DNA of 64,000 nt, from NCBI GenBank assembly GCA_002150815.3, contig NDFF03000383.1:521962-585961 (forward strand). Reading direction: 5' to 3'. The notes below the pieces were generated by a model. That model was not told the origin of the DNA. It saw only the letters and a program-made list of their open reading frames with translations, and searched no databases. Below, piece after piece: positions 1 through 13,570 of the stretch. This DNA comes from Grammothele lineata. Lineage: Eukaryota > Basidiomycota > Agaricomycetes > Polyporales > Polyporaceae. How positions within the stretch are numbered: position 1 is the stretch's first letter; each line of letters starts with the position of its first letter. Made by a program: the position numbers and the translations under genes.

Positions 1-1410
<1,410 letters not shown>

Positions 1411-4400
1411 GGCGGCGATGGGGAGGAGAGGATGGAAGGGGATGAGATGGGAGAGGAGAGGAGGAGGAGAGCGTCGACGGCGAGGACGGACGCGGCGAGA
1501 CAAAAGGCTGGCGGGCGGGCTGGTGCGGATGGCTATATAGAGCTGATCTTGTTGCCCACTCGACGCCCTTACCGCATGCTTGGGCCGCGCAGGACGCCCG
1601 CGGCGCGGCCCAGGGCGCCGGACGCTCGACCCTCGCAGGCGCTCATGGGAGCCCCATCGCTGCAGGCTCGCGAGTTCACAGGGCCAAAGACGAGAGAAGG
1701 CCTTCTGCCCGCGCCGAAGCGGCCGCGGCCGTCTCAGCCAACTGGTCTCGACGGCAACGGCGTGCGGGAGGCAGGGCAACCACCCGCAACCGCCTCGGCC
1801 CCTCCTCTCGTCGCTGTCTCCCCGGCCGACCCCGGACAGCGTTCGCACGCTGATCTGCACTCCGGCCCCGCGCCGCACCCGCACCCATGTCCTCCGAGAT
1901 GTTGTCCTCTTTGTCCCTGGACAAGTCGCCCGCATCTCTGCACACGCCAGATCGGTGTCGCTGCGTCTGTCTGTCTGCGTCTGTCGTCTGCGCATGCCAC
2001 GCGCCGTGCCCAGCCCCCGAATCCTATGTACCGTATCACGATCAGATTCCCCCTCAGCCGGCGACGGCGACGCACGAGCGTGCCCAAGCCCCTCAGTCTT
2101 CGCCCGGCAATCGCGTCCGCGCGTCCCCATCCTTGATGCATCATGCGTCCCTCAAGCGAGCCCGAGGGCGCATACCCCGCGCGCCATATATGTTACAACG
2201 CGCATGCGAGCCCGTTCGTAAGCACTTCCTTCGAGACTTCGACTTTGTTTCGTCAATCGCGTTCAATGTTAACGGGGCGCCCTGCCCGCAGCGCGCAGGT
2301 GGCCCTTCTCTTCTCTTCCGCGTTATACGCAAACCGCACCCCGCACCGCGTATGTATCCGGATTACAAACAGCTAGCTCCATGTTACACACCGATGTATG
2401 TTGCCCGCCGCGACGCCACCCCGCTCTCCCGGGGCAGCCACCGGGGGGCCGTATCGTTCCCCCGGTGTCCGTGGACAACCCGAAGCCCCAGAGAGGCCTG
2501 AGGGCCCATATCCGGTCGCGACGTCGCGCCTCGCGCGCCGTGCCTGATCGCACCCGTGGCGTACCTTGACTTCGGCCTTCCATAGATCTCGACGCCTGTC
2601 ATCCTCGTTGTTCTCAACGTATACATACATCGATCACTAGCGATCACCCTTCGAGGCCTCAAGGACGTACGCCGGTCTCGGCGTGGACTCCAAAGTCTAA
2701 GTACTCGGATATTAAGCGTACGTCTTTCCACAATGTATGTAGCTCAGCGCCACCGCCGCCGCTCAGCAAAGCTGACATCTATGATCTGCGTCACAGGTGC
2801 CACCAAACGCCCGCCATGCATGCTATGTGCATACACTGTAGTATGTAGCCACCGTGTTCGATGCCGTCAAGCACGGCTGATAGCATCGGCGACAGCTCCC
2901 GCACCGCCCGTCGTCGACCAGCGCCGTTGGCAACAACTCTCGTTCTCAACTTTTGCTAGATGTCCCAGGGCACAGCACCGCCTCGGGAGGCCCCTTCTCC
3001 GGCTCAGGAATCCCAATACGTGCGTGTCTCAACCTCGTCGACACACTTGCGATCTGAACGGTCCATGATTTCTGTCCAGCGTCCTGTGTTCAACACTCAG
3101 CGCTGAGCGCTGGGGTGGTGGCAATTAATGACGATCATGTATGCTCGTCCGTCTCGGATCAAGCGAGAGCGTCCGAGGCTCTGCAGCACTAGTGCTCAGG
3201 TGTCCGGCGCCGCCGCTGACGTCGCAGTTCATTAAGACGTGCAGCTCTCTAGCACTGCTCCGAGCGGCGAGAGGTCTAGACTCGCAATGCTTGCGTGCCC
3301 CACTCGCCAGATGATGCGAAGATTCAACAGATCTGCGCCGCCCGAGTCCTGAACGCTGACACCAAATTCTGTAACTGCAATGCAGGCGACAGACGCAGAT
3401 CCCGACGTCCGACTCGGACTGCAAGACTCTGTCGCAGGCCATATGGAGCGGCGTGCCGAGCACCCGTCCCGCTCCCGCGGCACGCTACAGGCCTCACTCG
3501 GCTGAAGGCTATCCACCGTGGCCCCCTCAGGTCTTCCCCGCCACGGCACGCCCAAACGGACGTGGCCAACTGATCATGGTGCGCCGCCGGTCTCCAGATT
3601 GACAGGCCCTGGGACCGGGCCCGCGCGCAGCGGCGTGCTTCGCTCGCGGACTGACTGACGATATCGCTCTGCGCCCGCCGCCCCCTCCCTCTCCCCCTCC
3701 GCTCCCGCGCCGAGCCGTCGGGACGAGGCTGGGGCTCAACAAGTTGCAAGCACCAACGGACGAGCGCGCTCGCACCCCACGTCAAGTCAGTGAGGCGTTC
3801 ATCACGCTTTGGATTCATCATTTCTGCTTATACACGCCGCACCACAGATCAGTCTGCTCGTATCGCCACGATGGACGGTGTCGCCTCTAAGGTCTGATCG
3901 CAACAGCAAGCTCCAACTTGAAGCGGGGCAGCTTGTAGCGCGGTATTCAGTTCGAGGTGTCCCCGGGCTCATCGGTGCATCAACGTCCCAAGCTCTCAAG
4001 CCGCGCCGCCGACAATCGCGTCCGCGTCCGCGTCCGACGCAGTGAGACGCGGTGGAACGGTGGGTGTACCATTGGCCGTCTTGTACGCGTACTGTACGCG
4101 CGAACTGAAACGGATCTGTCAGACAATCAACCCTCTAGACATAAAGTTGCGACATACACCAAAGTCTACATACCTATCTCTCCCAGCCCGACATACGCGC
4201 AAAACGACTTCGTTTGCTGCGACCTCCGCATGAGGAACGCGCTGGGATGCTGCGCTCGAGTCCCGCAGCCTCAGCCTGCGCACACATCTACACGCGAAGC
4301 ATTCTGTACCAGGATTGGGCCCCCCGCGCGGGGACCTGCTCGTTTGCCGGTGGCGCCAGGCATGCCGCTTGCTCCGCCGGCGGGGCCGCGACACAGCCTT

Positions 4401-6900
4401 ATCCTTCCGTGCCCGAAGCGCCGCCTTCTGTTATGGCCATCGACGTCACGTACGGTCAATCGCCATCTTATGACGCTGCGCAAGAATCCCCAGCATTCAG
4501 CCCAAGATAGAGCTCTGCGGCGTACGTACGAGACGAAGGCGACAATCGCGTCTCTATCCTTGTCCATGTTGGAGCTGGCTCGGAGATCGGGCAAGTAGGT
4601 AAACCTCAGGACGGTCCCACGCGAAGCTCTCGTGCGCTGTGCCCGATATGGCCCGGATCCCAACCGAGGCGCAGCGTGCGCCAGCGGTCCTTGTCCTGCA
4701 TATGTCCCTCCGTTTGGCGGTCGCGCGGCGAGCAAAGACGCACCGCGCACAATCCGCGCGAGGGCACAACGGATGTCCCGATTAGGGCGCAGCACTCCCA
4801 AAACCCTTTCCCCCGCACTCGCACAGGTACAGTAAGTACGTACCCCGGCGTCCCGTCGTTCAGAATCCAGACCGCTTCCCCGCGCTCACGGCATGCCCTC
4901 ACCCCCCGCCCCCAGCACCTTCCTATCCTCATCTAACGCTGCAGGGTGCAGCAGGGACACTGGGGCATCCCACGCGTCCGCGTGCTCTGCGCCCACACTC
5001 GGACAGCGGCCGCGCACGCGAACCCCGAAGCTGATCGCCGTCGCTACCCACGTCGATCCGCCCGCCCCGCGCCTCCCGCGCGCTCCCCACACCCTCCCGT
5101 AATCCGAGTCAGTTGGACGTTCGAAGTTCGATACCACCGAGAGGCGCAGCCAGTCTATCCGAGAATCAGATGGGCGGGCGGGGACCAATCGCGGAGTTTT
5201 GCTCGCCGAGGTGTGGTGCCGCCTCAGGCCTCAGCACTTTCCTCTCTAGGAGGCTCAAGGCGTAGCTTGCGCCCTTGTGCGGCACCAGCGAACGTTGGAC
5301 AACGGTTTGCCAGTGTTCGAATCCAGCCGCATCTATTCGCTTGAAAGCAGGACTCTTTGCGATGCAAGCCCGAGATCCCGACACCGCGCGCCGCACGCTG
5401 CGATTGCGAGGACGTTCTTCCTACACCGACACACACTGCCCTCACCTGATAGTTCTGTCTTTCCAACCATGACCGGTACGTAGCAGCTTGAGACAGACAT
5501 ACACAACTCGCTCACATGTACATTAGGTCCCTCTTCGCTACCGTCCACCGCTTCATCCCGCCACGCCACGCTCATTGCATGCATCGAAGCGCCCTGATGT
5601 CGCGCCGCTCCTCGGACGCCCCTTCCCCCGATATCCCGACGCCGCCGCCGACCGCTCCCCTCCGCTCCCTGCCTCGGGGAGTGCCTCCGCCGGCACGGCT
5701 CCTGGCGCTGCAGAGACGACGGCGGTGAATAAATTGATGCCCGAACTGCGTCCCCGGCCAAGTCAAGGTCCTAACAGTTGACAGTCGAGCAGCGCGTCCC
5801 GCCGGACGTCTCTGTGCTTTATGGGCGGCGTTGCGCTGCGGGCTCGACTGGCTAGATGCTAAACTCTGTCATTGGTACTACCTGACTCTGCGCGCAATCC
5901 GGTCAAGCAAATTGTTTCCCCAGAACAAAGAGACAGGCAGGCATCGCGGACGACTCTCTTCCGGCGGCGGAGGCGGCGAGAGCAGGCGCAGGCGCAGCCT
6001 CTTTTCTCGACGCCTCACCTCACGCTTTGACCTCTGCGGGACGATGGCCGCCGCCTACGTACGACGTGCCCATCCAATCACTGATCGGGACTTGAGAGAG
6101 GCGCACAGTGTGGCTGCCCCGTCGGCGTTCTCGGCTTCCGCGCAGTGGTCTCCTTGGAGAGCGGTGAGCGGGATGGAGACATCCTGCGAAATATTGACAC
6201 CGCGCACGCACGCGTAAGTACGTACGGTGTGGTATGTAGTATGCTGATACCCACCAACATTCGTGATAATGTTATCCGCCCCGCGTGCTTTCAACAGATA
6301 CAGCGGCGGCTGCGCAGAGTCGACCTCCAAGTTCGAGTCAGTGCGCATCGCTTTTCCCAGGTTAGTGCTAACCGCATACCCATCAATTGCTACGCTCGGT
6401 GTTTCCTGTATGTCACTGCGCTAGGGAAAGGCCTGATGTACGGTACGGTTATGCTCAGTATCTAGAACGCCTCGCACCTCGGGCGTCTCCGGTCGGAGTT
6501 CTAATCTCGTATGCAATGTGCACAGACTCGACTTTGACTCGTCTTATGATGGTGAACTAGAACCGTCATGTAGTATCCTACAGCTGACTTTTCTAATCAA
6601 TTCGTCCCCTCCGTCCTCGCTTGAGCTCAAACAAATCCCCCATGACTCCTACCTCACTCCGGTCTCTTCTATCGGGTTCGATCTCAATTTAAGGTTAGCT
6701 TCGGTGTTTGTTTGGTGCTGTGCCGCGGCCTGCCATTGTGAGAACAGAGTCAACGTTCAATGCTATATACCAACTACACGCTTCAAAAGTCTTACAGTCC
6801 GTCCACCATGTCCACTCGGCACCGCAAGACCCCGGTAAGGCAGGCGCAAGGTCGAACCTTTGCGGAACGTACGTTCTCTGGCCGTTCATAGAGCAGCTAT
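1411..6900. other. Long GC-rich stretch without a recognisable gene
   Basis: About 5.5 kb between the divergently oriented MAP kinase and F-box genes. Open frames up to about 300 codons occur on both strands around 1.3-2.1 kb, but they are Arg/Pro/Ala-rich, overlap each other and match no family I know, as expected of GC-rich DNA with few stop codons. A tRNA T-loop-like word near 5,314-5,325 lacks matching stems. Part of the stretch must hold the promoters of the two flanking genes. Confidence 0.5.
1534..1540 (-). promoter_or_regulatory. Possible TATA box of the MAP kinase gene
   Basis: A TATATAG-like word lies about 125 bp upstream of the kinase start codon on the minus strand, in otherwise very GC-rich sequence. 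The position suits a core promoter, but many fungal promoters lack TATA boxes and this could be chance. Confidence 0.35.
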
Positions 6901-8288
6901 ATGCTAGCTAACACTAGCCTAGTAGCTGCAACCACAGATTCTGCGGCCAGCACCCCAGACGCTGTGGCCTTCTCCGCCGCAGACTCACCATACCTCACCC
7001 ACGAGGGCCCAGCAGTACACTCTCATTCTCCCATATCTATCCAAGACTTCCCCGCAGAAGTATTTGAGGCGGTCGTGGCTCAGATGGACAGAACAACCCT
7101 GCGCAGCTGTCACGCCGTCTGCCGCTCTTGGTGGATGGTTGTCCGTCCGTACCTCCTCTCCGCTGTATCCGTCGGCAACCGTCGGCAACTATCCCAGTTC
7201 ATCGACTTCCTCGCATCCCACCCAGACGTAAGGTGGCATACCCAGCGTCTCGTACTCGATGGGGCGCGGAGTGAAGGCGGATTTCGAGTCTCCCCGAAGG
7301 ACGTACCGCGCATTCTTCGTGGTCTTCCTCGTCTTTCAGAGCTCGAGGTTATTCATGCGGACATTTTGGACGACTTTGCCATCGCCGCTAAAAAGGATAT
7401 ATCGGAGAAGGAGCCTCCCGCCGCTATCGGAAGCAAAGCATGTCGCTATAGCTTACAGAGGATCTACTTAAGCTGTCTCAATTGGGCGGTTCCAACCGCG
7501 TTCTTGATCAGATTCGTCTCTCTCTTCAACATCGGCGAGCTCTGCCTCTCCCAAGTGGCCCCGGCACCCTACGAAGTGGCGTTGATCCATGCTGGCCCCT
7601 CGAATCCCCCCATCATACGCAACATCGACATACAAACGGATTCAAATTTGGCGATCTTACCCGAACTCACCTCCTTGCTCGCGCCCGGTACGGTGAAGTC
7701 TTTGAGCTGTGGCTGGATGAGCACTGGGCAAAGCAGAACCATTGGCGAGTTTTTGATGCGTCACGGCTCGACACTGGATCAGCTTTCGTTGCGCTCCCGG
7801 GCCGATATCTTTGGGGATACCGTGGTCAGAACCCTACCCTATTCCCAAGGTGCGCTCAGCCGCACGCTTTTTACTGACGTACCGGTACATGACGATGGCT
7901 GAACAAATGGACTCAATGCATAGGTGCGCAAGCGTCCCATCTTCTCCATCTAGACGAATGCGTTCGGCTCAAGACGTTCGAGATCCACCTCCCGAACTTC
8001 GGGCGTATCACCCACCCCAACGCCGTTCTGGGAACGTATCTCGACGTGTTTCTCGGTCTGCCGCGCTCCGTAGAGACCGTAGAGATCGTCATGTCCACCT
8101 TTCTCACTGGTCCGGGGGTCACTGCGCTGGATTTCAGCCAGTTCGACGCGGCGCTCGCGGCGCTTCCCAAACTGCAAAGGCTTGTGTTCAGGACGCATTA
8201 CGTGGCCTCCCAACGGCCTACCGCCATGCCCCTTGCAAAGCTGTTCCCACAACTAGCCGACTCGGGCCGGGTAGTGGGGCTGTCTTAG
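6901..8288 (+). CDS. F-box protein of the Agaricomycete expanded type
   Basis: Two exons, 6901-7849 and 7924-8288, give 437 residues. The 74-nt intron starts GTGCGC, contains CTGAC and CTGAAC branch-like words and ends in TAG. An F-box lies at about residues 45-90 (ISIQDFPAEVFEAVV, then a Cys-rich CHAVCRSWW stretch), followed by a long leucine-rich region without other domains. F-box proteins link a substrate to Skp1-Cul1 ubiquitin ligases, and Agaricomycetes carry many fast-evolving members whose targets are mostly unknown. The ATG at 6901 opens the frame, and an upstream exon cannot be excluded. The second exon restores an open frame rich in LPxLxxL-type segments, which supports the splice. 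No lesion is visible. The substrate cannot be told from the sequence. Confidence 0.8.
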
Positions 8289-10305
8289 CAATAGGTATGG
8301 AGCTGTATGCGCTCGACTACGACGGAAGGCGGGCGGATTTTTGAATATTCGTGGTGGTCATTCTGAGTTCCTTAGTAGCGTCTCTATGATGCTGCTAGGT
8401 GTCGTCATCGACTCTGACCACGTACACTCATGATTGTACAGTACTCCAGTTGCGCCACGCTCCTGCGATGGAATGATCCCTCTTCGTGCTTACAGCTCGT
8501 GCCTTTGTCGCACCTTGAAGCCGGCAATTCAATGACCTGACTCAGGCTCGGTGCCAACCCGACAGGTTACAGCAGCCCGGAAAAGTAAGTGATCTTGAAT
8601 AAGCTCAGTAGGCCTTTGGCATGGATAGCAGTCAAAGATTAGAGACGTGCACTCGTTGCATACGCTATGAACTACGCAAAGGGTGAGAATGTCCCCAAAA
8701 ATCACAATTTTGTCCCCCATCAACCCGTTCGGTCCCGTGAAATCACCTTTTGGTCCCACTCATAGCTACATCTACTCAACAGAGCTGTTGTTCTACACAT
8801 GCAATCTCTGAAACAATCAGATACTACGTATATCTTTTTTTCTGTACCTACAGCCCTTGTTGAGGAAATCTGAATCACGAGAGAATTAGGGCGCTTGTCT
8901 GGCAGCACAAGCGTTTAATCGCTCCGTAGAATAGGCGCTCATTAGGAGATGGGGGAAGCGTCGAGCGCGCTGGCAGCGGATGCCTCCGGATCTCTTCCGT
9001 CTCTTGCCGTGTTTGTCGGCGTCTGCAGCCTTGTGCCATCCCACGCCGCTCGACTCTGGCCGGCTGCCTCGGGCACTTGGTCGCTGGAGTCGAACCGCCC
9101 GTTCATGCATATGGCTCGCTGGGCGCCTTCTGTGCATCATGATGCGGGCCCACTCCAGTACTAACTGTCACAAGTCATTGTTGCGTGAGCAGTCTTCAAA
9201 TTCTCAAGGGAACCCCACTCCTTACTAACTTGGCTTGTCTTGAGCTCATCCCATGCACAGCCATTCCACTGGAACCTATGCACACCCTCCGCTCGCCCAG
9301 GCTGGTCTTGAACCACGAGTCTCACATTAAGGCGCGTGCGCGCGGGCATCACCCGCGTGGCTCGTCTCTGCAGAGTCTGTGCGATTCCTCCTTTTCCTCC
9401 TTAGGGAAGGGGACAGGAATGGTGAGCGTGCACGCGTCCCAAGCATTCAATGCTTCCCGGACGATAGACGTCCGAGGGAGCCAGCATTTTCGGGCCGGCC
9501 ACAAGTCTGGCGGCATGAGCGTCGACGTCTAAGCATACACGCGCGAGGCCTTCCTCTCCCGTCTCCCGTGATAGGAGACATTCTCGGACCCTCGTCCCTG
9601 TAGCACCTCCACGGGGTCTCATCCACGATCAATTGTTTAGTCACATATATCGAATAGTGTTCGTTGTATGAGTTGTGTTTCCCGTCGTGGGTTATGGGGT
9701 CCGAGCCTATGCGCCCGTCCCCAGATGGCACGTGAGACTGACTCCGCGGAATACTGTATCGTTACCCGCTTGCTACGGCTGAGGACGCGAGATCGTGACG
9801 GAACTAGACGACGCCGCGGCGTGAGACGTGTTCTGCGCAGCGCTGTGTCGAGTTAAATCGCTCATGTCAGGCGAGGTGCAACGTGGTCGTGATATTGCGT
9901 GAGCTCGAAAACCGGGGAATATCAGAGAGTATGGAAATAGTGAGCGCGAGGAGACCCAAGGTAAAGTTGCGAAAGTTAGAGAAGAGCAACGACTCGGTAC
10001 CTTCATGCGAGATTGCATACAGAAGTCATCGACTACGACAGGCGCGAAGGCATAAGATTTGAAAACACAAAGGCAAGAAGCTAAGGAGGCTTGAGAGCGC
10101 ATTGTTGAATCGCTAAGCAATGCCATGACTTGGACCCCAGAGGTTCCGCACGCCCGTTAAAGAATGTGATGATGTGATGAGCGGGGTGGCGCAGCAGAAG
10201 AGGTTGCATACTATGAACTGAGACGCATACAACAGGTGAGCGAAGGATCACGGGTTTCGCGTAGAACACATTATCTCATTTCACATTCTCGTCGACAGTT
10301 TGTTA
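8289..10305. other. Intergenic stretch, no supported gene
   Basis: Only short overlapping frames on both strands. Between about 8,688 and 8,757 a GTCCC word recurs four times at 18-30 bp spacing after T-rich runs, which may be a degenerate repeat. Nothing here resembles a known protein or RNA. Confidence 0.5.
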
Positions 10306-10819
10306 CTATCTAACGAAGCGCATAACGTTCGCCTTGCTGAGCCCGCAATATTCTTCTAGGTCACTCGCAATCCTGTCGATCTTCAGCAGGAGGGCATGAA
10401 GAGGAGTTCAGAAACTTACTGGCTTTGATGAATGGGTGTTAGGTTTCTGTACGGCTTGTGAGGCTATCGCAATGGTTGCTGAGTTTCCGGCGGCAGTGGG
10501 AAGGATAGTTACCACGTACCTTGTGCACAAGCAGGCCGGTAGCACCGCCAAAACGTTGGGGAATGATGACTTGATAGGCGGAACCACCAGCAGCTTTCAG
10601 CTCGAAGCCAAGGCTATTCATTGCCTCCGCCAGATATGAGCACTCATATTGGACGAACAGAAACTGAGACTTACCCGCTGGAAGTCGGACCAGGCGAGTT
10701 GCCCGCGACGCTGGTTGTCGACTTGAAACAGGGACACGAAGACCTATTCAATCCGTTGAAGAATCTTGATACAGCAAATCTTAGTCGACGGGACTTACAG
10801 CAAGGTTCTTCCGAGACAT
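10306..10819 (-). CDS. Small HicA-like domain protein (degenerate catalytic site)
   Basis: Five short exons (10819-10799, 10743-10675, 10624-10520, 10446-10420, 10380-10306) give 98 residues. All donors are GTAAGT or GTACGT. A C/T-rich leader and a probable 5'UTR intron (about 10905-10852) precede the ATG. The core reads WSDFQRAMNSLGF, then GGSAYQ, a variable loop, LLVHK, and finally a helix ending in CYCGLSK-like residues (EEYCGLSK). This order resembles HicA-type double-stranded-RNA-binding folds: an alpha helix with GF, the GSH strand turn, a V-x-x-H strand and a last helix with GLS. Here the catalytic GSH histidine is Ala, so RNase activity is unlikely. Similar short domains occur in other Agaricomycete proteins, as far as I recall. 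Intron 4 would be only 39 nt. A longer alternative (acceptor near 10359) gives a different, less protein-like C-terminus. The family call is inference; that this is a real spliced gene is better supported. Confidence 0.55.
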
Positions 10820-10906
10820 GCAGGCAGCAACTTAGATTGTTGGATGGCGTGCTGTCAAAGGACTGAGTAACACAGCAAGGTGTCGATGGACGCACGTTAA
10901 CTTACT

Positions 10907-12650
10907 CGCGAACGCAGAACGAGATTCAAATTGTTGAAAGGAAGATTGCGAGCGAAGGGATTAGACGCGAAGTGGGAGGTGCGAGGATCAGTAATTCATA
11001 CGAGGGAGGGACAAAGATGTATGAAGGCTATTCGCATAGATGATCCATGAAGAAACAGAACGCCGAAGGAAGATGCCGAGCGTACAAGCCGAAGTGCGCG
11101 CGGTATAAATGGGAGAAAAGGACCATGGTGGGTGCTAACACACAACACGAGAATCATGAATCTCACCTGTCTCGAGCCAAACTCTATGCAACACACCCCG
11201 ATGAATCACGCCGCACCGGAACGCGAACCTAAGGCAACGCGAGAATGTTGACGATCCGCAGCGAGGAGCGTGTAGACAGGGCTACGCCCGAAGAGCGAGA
11301 GGAGCGATGCGAGCCCAAAATGAAGCAGAGGGATGCGGGAGGTCCAAAGCAAGCCAGGGATGTTGGCGACCAGAATTCGCGTTCAATTGACGAATAGCTC
11401 GAGTTGCGGTCGGGACTACCAGGTAATGAACTTGAGGGGTGGACAGAAAGCGCGAGGGAGATAGTGCACCACGGAAGGTGGATCGCGACAGCTGTAGACT
11501 CGCGCTAACCGATGCTCGACTCAGCGTGTGAAGTTTCAGAGGCGAGTAGTTCGGTTGGCGCAGTAGCGGGCGCGCGAGACCACGAGAGCTTGAGCGTAGC
11601 GCAAGAGCTTGAGCGCCTCGGTAGCATCGTTGAAGGCGCAGGAGCGCTGAACAGAGATAGGCCAACTGAAATGCAGGTCCTTTGCGCCGAAGTCTTCAAG
11701 GAGTGTTGGAGGCGGCGGATGGAGTCGCATCGGATTGCAGCTATTCTCCAGTCGCTAAGAAAGAATAAATACAGTCAGTATCGAAGAGATTAGGTTATAA
11801 AATAGAATGGACTCACCCTAAGACAGGCAACTAAGACAGGGTAGTCTCTGTAACACAACAATAAGACAGGCGTGCTGGACAACAGTGAGGAGAATTCACT
11901 CCATAGTATGACTTTTCCACGGGCGAGCACGGAATCCAAGGTGATTACCAAGGAGAGATAGGGGGGGGAGGGTTGGTAAACATAGAACTAGCTGTATCTA
12001 CAAAGGAATCAGACTTGAAGGGGGGTACATCGGGGCGAAGCCGTCAGCATCGATCTGGAGCGAGCGAAAACCTAATGAACATGAGGGAAGCAGCGGAAAA
12101 ACCGCACGTCCAGCGCATCAGGTAGCCTTCTACCTCCCTTTTTCGATTCAGCAGATGGTCCAATGGCAGGCGTCGGCCATATCCATGGAGGCTCGGATGG
12201 CAGAGCACTTGGTGAGATTCGGGGAGCGCACAAGTATCGTATCTATCCGTAGACAATGATGGAGACGCCAGTCATGAGGCAGAGATCCCATTGCCCGTTG
12301 TGGACCACGTCGAAGAGTCCAAATTGAGCCGCAGGTCAACCGCAGTTGCTCCCATAGGGCATTCGCATGTTCCTGAGTCGATATCGGCAGCTTGCGCGGA
12401 AGTGGATGCCGCTCATCCGGTAGAATAACTGGGTGACAGTAGGAAATTGCGTCATGGAACGCACGACACAACGTACACGTTGCATCGCCATGCCATCATC
12501 ACGTTCATTTTGGAGTGAGTGACGAAATGAGAACAATCTACGATGTAGACTGAGAACGATGCTCAGGGCATGCTGCGCTAACACTGGTCGTACATTAGCG
12601 GGTTATCAGCCTCTCAAGAATTGGCTCACCAGAATCGGTCAGTCTCTCGC
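10907..12650. other. Stretch with no supported gene
   Basis: Upstream of the HicA-like gene. The first 100 bp read as a C/T-rich leader on the minus strand. A minus-strand frame at 11,665-11,282 begins with an Arg/Ser/Leu-rich segment reminiscent of a mitochondrial presequence but leads to nothing recognisable. A second frame at 11,512-11,793 on the plus strand overlaps it. Neither is supported by family resemblance. Confidence 0.4.
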
Positions 12651-12659
12651 GCACGCCCA

Positions 12660-13570
12660 GAGACTCCATAAGGCTCATGCCGCTCAAGCTGTCTTAGTCA
12701 AGCGGGTTTCGGGGGGTCGAGCCCCGTGAACTTCATCTTCCTCGTCATCTTCCTCAACAGCGTCAACTGTTCGTTCGCTCCCTCGCCCTTATCTTCGTTT
12801 TCTTCCTTGTCATTGTGCTTGTCGTCCTCATCTTCCTCGGTCCCTCCGTTGGAAGGTGGAAGTTTTCGTCAACTGCCCGCGGGGCGGGAAAATCTGCAAG
12901 CGTCACATGACCAAACCACTTGTTATCCGAATAGCTGAGGCTCAGGAGCTAGTACTCGTGCAATTCATCATGAGCCTCCTCTTGAGCAGGAGACAGTGAC
13001 CAGCCCAGGCGAACGGGGCCACGGACGATCAAGGGCGGATGATCTACCAAAGCTGCATCGTATTGGGGTGGCAAGGCGGCGCCGCCAGAGACGACTGGGT
13101 GGTCCCAGCGCAGCGTGAGAGGAGCGAGAGAATTACGGGACCACTGGCGTCTTCTGCTCGCTTATAACTCAACAACTTGGCTTTACCCTAGTCGCCTTCG
13201 GTGAAGGCGTCTTCGTTGTAGGCTGCTTCGGTCATCGTCGTTGTCGTCGCACCAGCTGCCATTTCATCTCCGAGAGGCTCCGCCTTGACTTTCACTAGAA
13301 GGTGAATTGCGTGAATCGCCCTCTTTGTCCGATTCTTCCATGGAGCTGATGGAAATGGTACCCCCGGAACTCGGCCGTTTTCATGGGCGCGGGGGTTTCT
13401 GTCCGGATAGATATCAGCGTCGGTGATTGGTATCGGAAGACAGTAGGATTACCTTCACATGGGAAGCCATGGTCGCGTCCGAGAAACATATGGATAATAT
13501 CAGAGTTCGACTCCACCACACAAGCATAGCGATCATCACGTCTAAGACTTCCGGCCATCCGACGCAGACT
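12660..13570 (-). pseudogene. Frame-broken remnant encoding an acidic protein tail
   Basis: On the minus strand, protein-like pieces lie in different frames. At about 13,620-13,450 a piece contains NSDIIHMFLGRDHGF and ends in a good GTAATC donor. At about 13,340-13,270 a Ser/Glu-rich piece starts MEESDKEGDSRNS. At about 12,855-12,665 a strongly acidic tail reads TEEDEDDKHNDKEEN, then, one frame over, VEEDDEEDEVHG. The change of frame inside the acidic tail suggests decay rather than an unfound intron. No family is recognised. Low confidence that it was once one gene. Confidence 0.3.

Noticed and set aside
5295..5345. tRNA-like T-loop word (GTTCGAATCC)
   Set aside because: The flanking bases cannot form a T-stem, and no D-arm or acceptor stem pairs with it.
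10176..10262. A-box-like GGTGGCGCAGC resembling an initiator tRNA
   Set aside because: The D-arm does not pair, the expected CAT anticodon loop and matching 3' acceptor strand are absent.
11282..11665. Possible mitochondrial-targeted protein on the minus strand
   Set aside because: The presequence-like start is only low-complexity Arg/Ser/Leu, with no mature domain and no splice continuation.
12690..12725. T-arm-like GGGGGGTCGAGCCCC hairpin
   Set aside because: The loop sequence is out of register for a T-loop and no upstream tRNA arms fit; it lies inside the acidic coding remnant.
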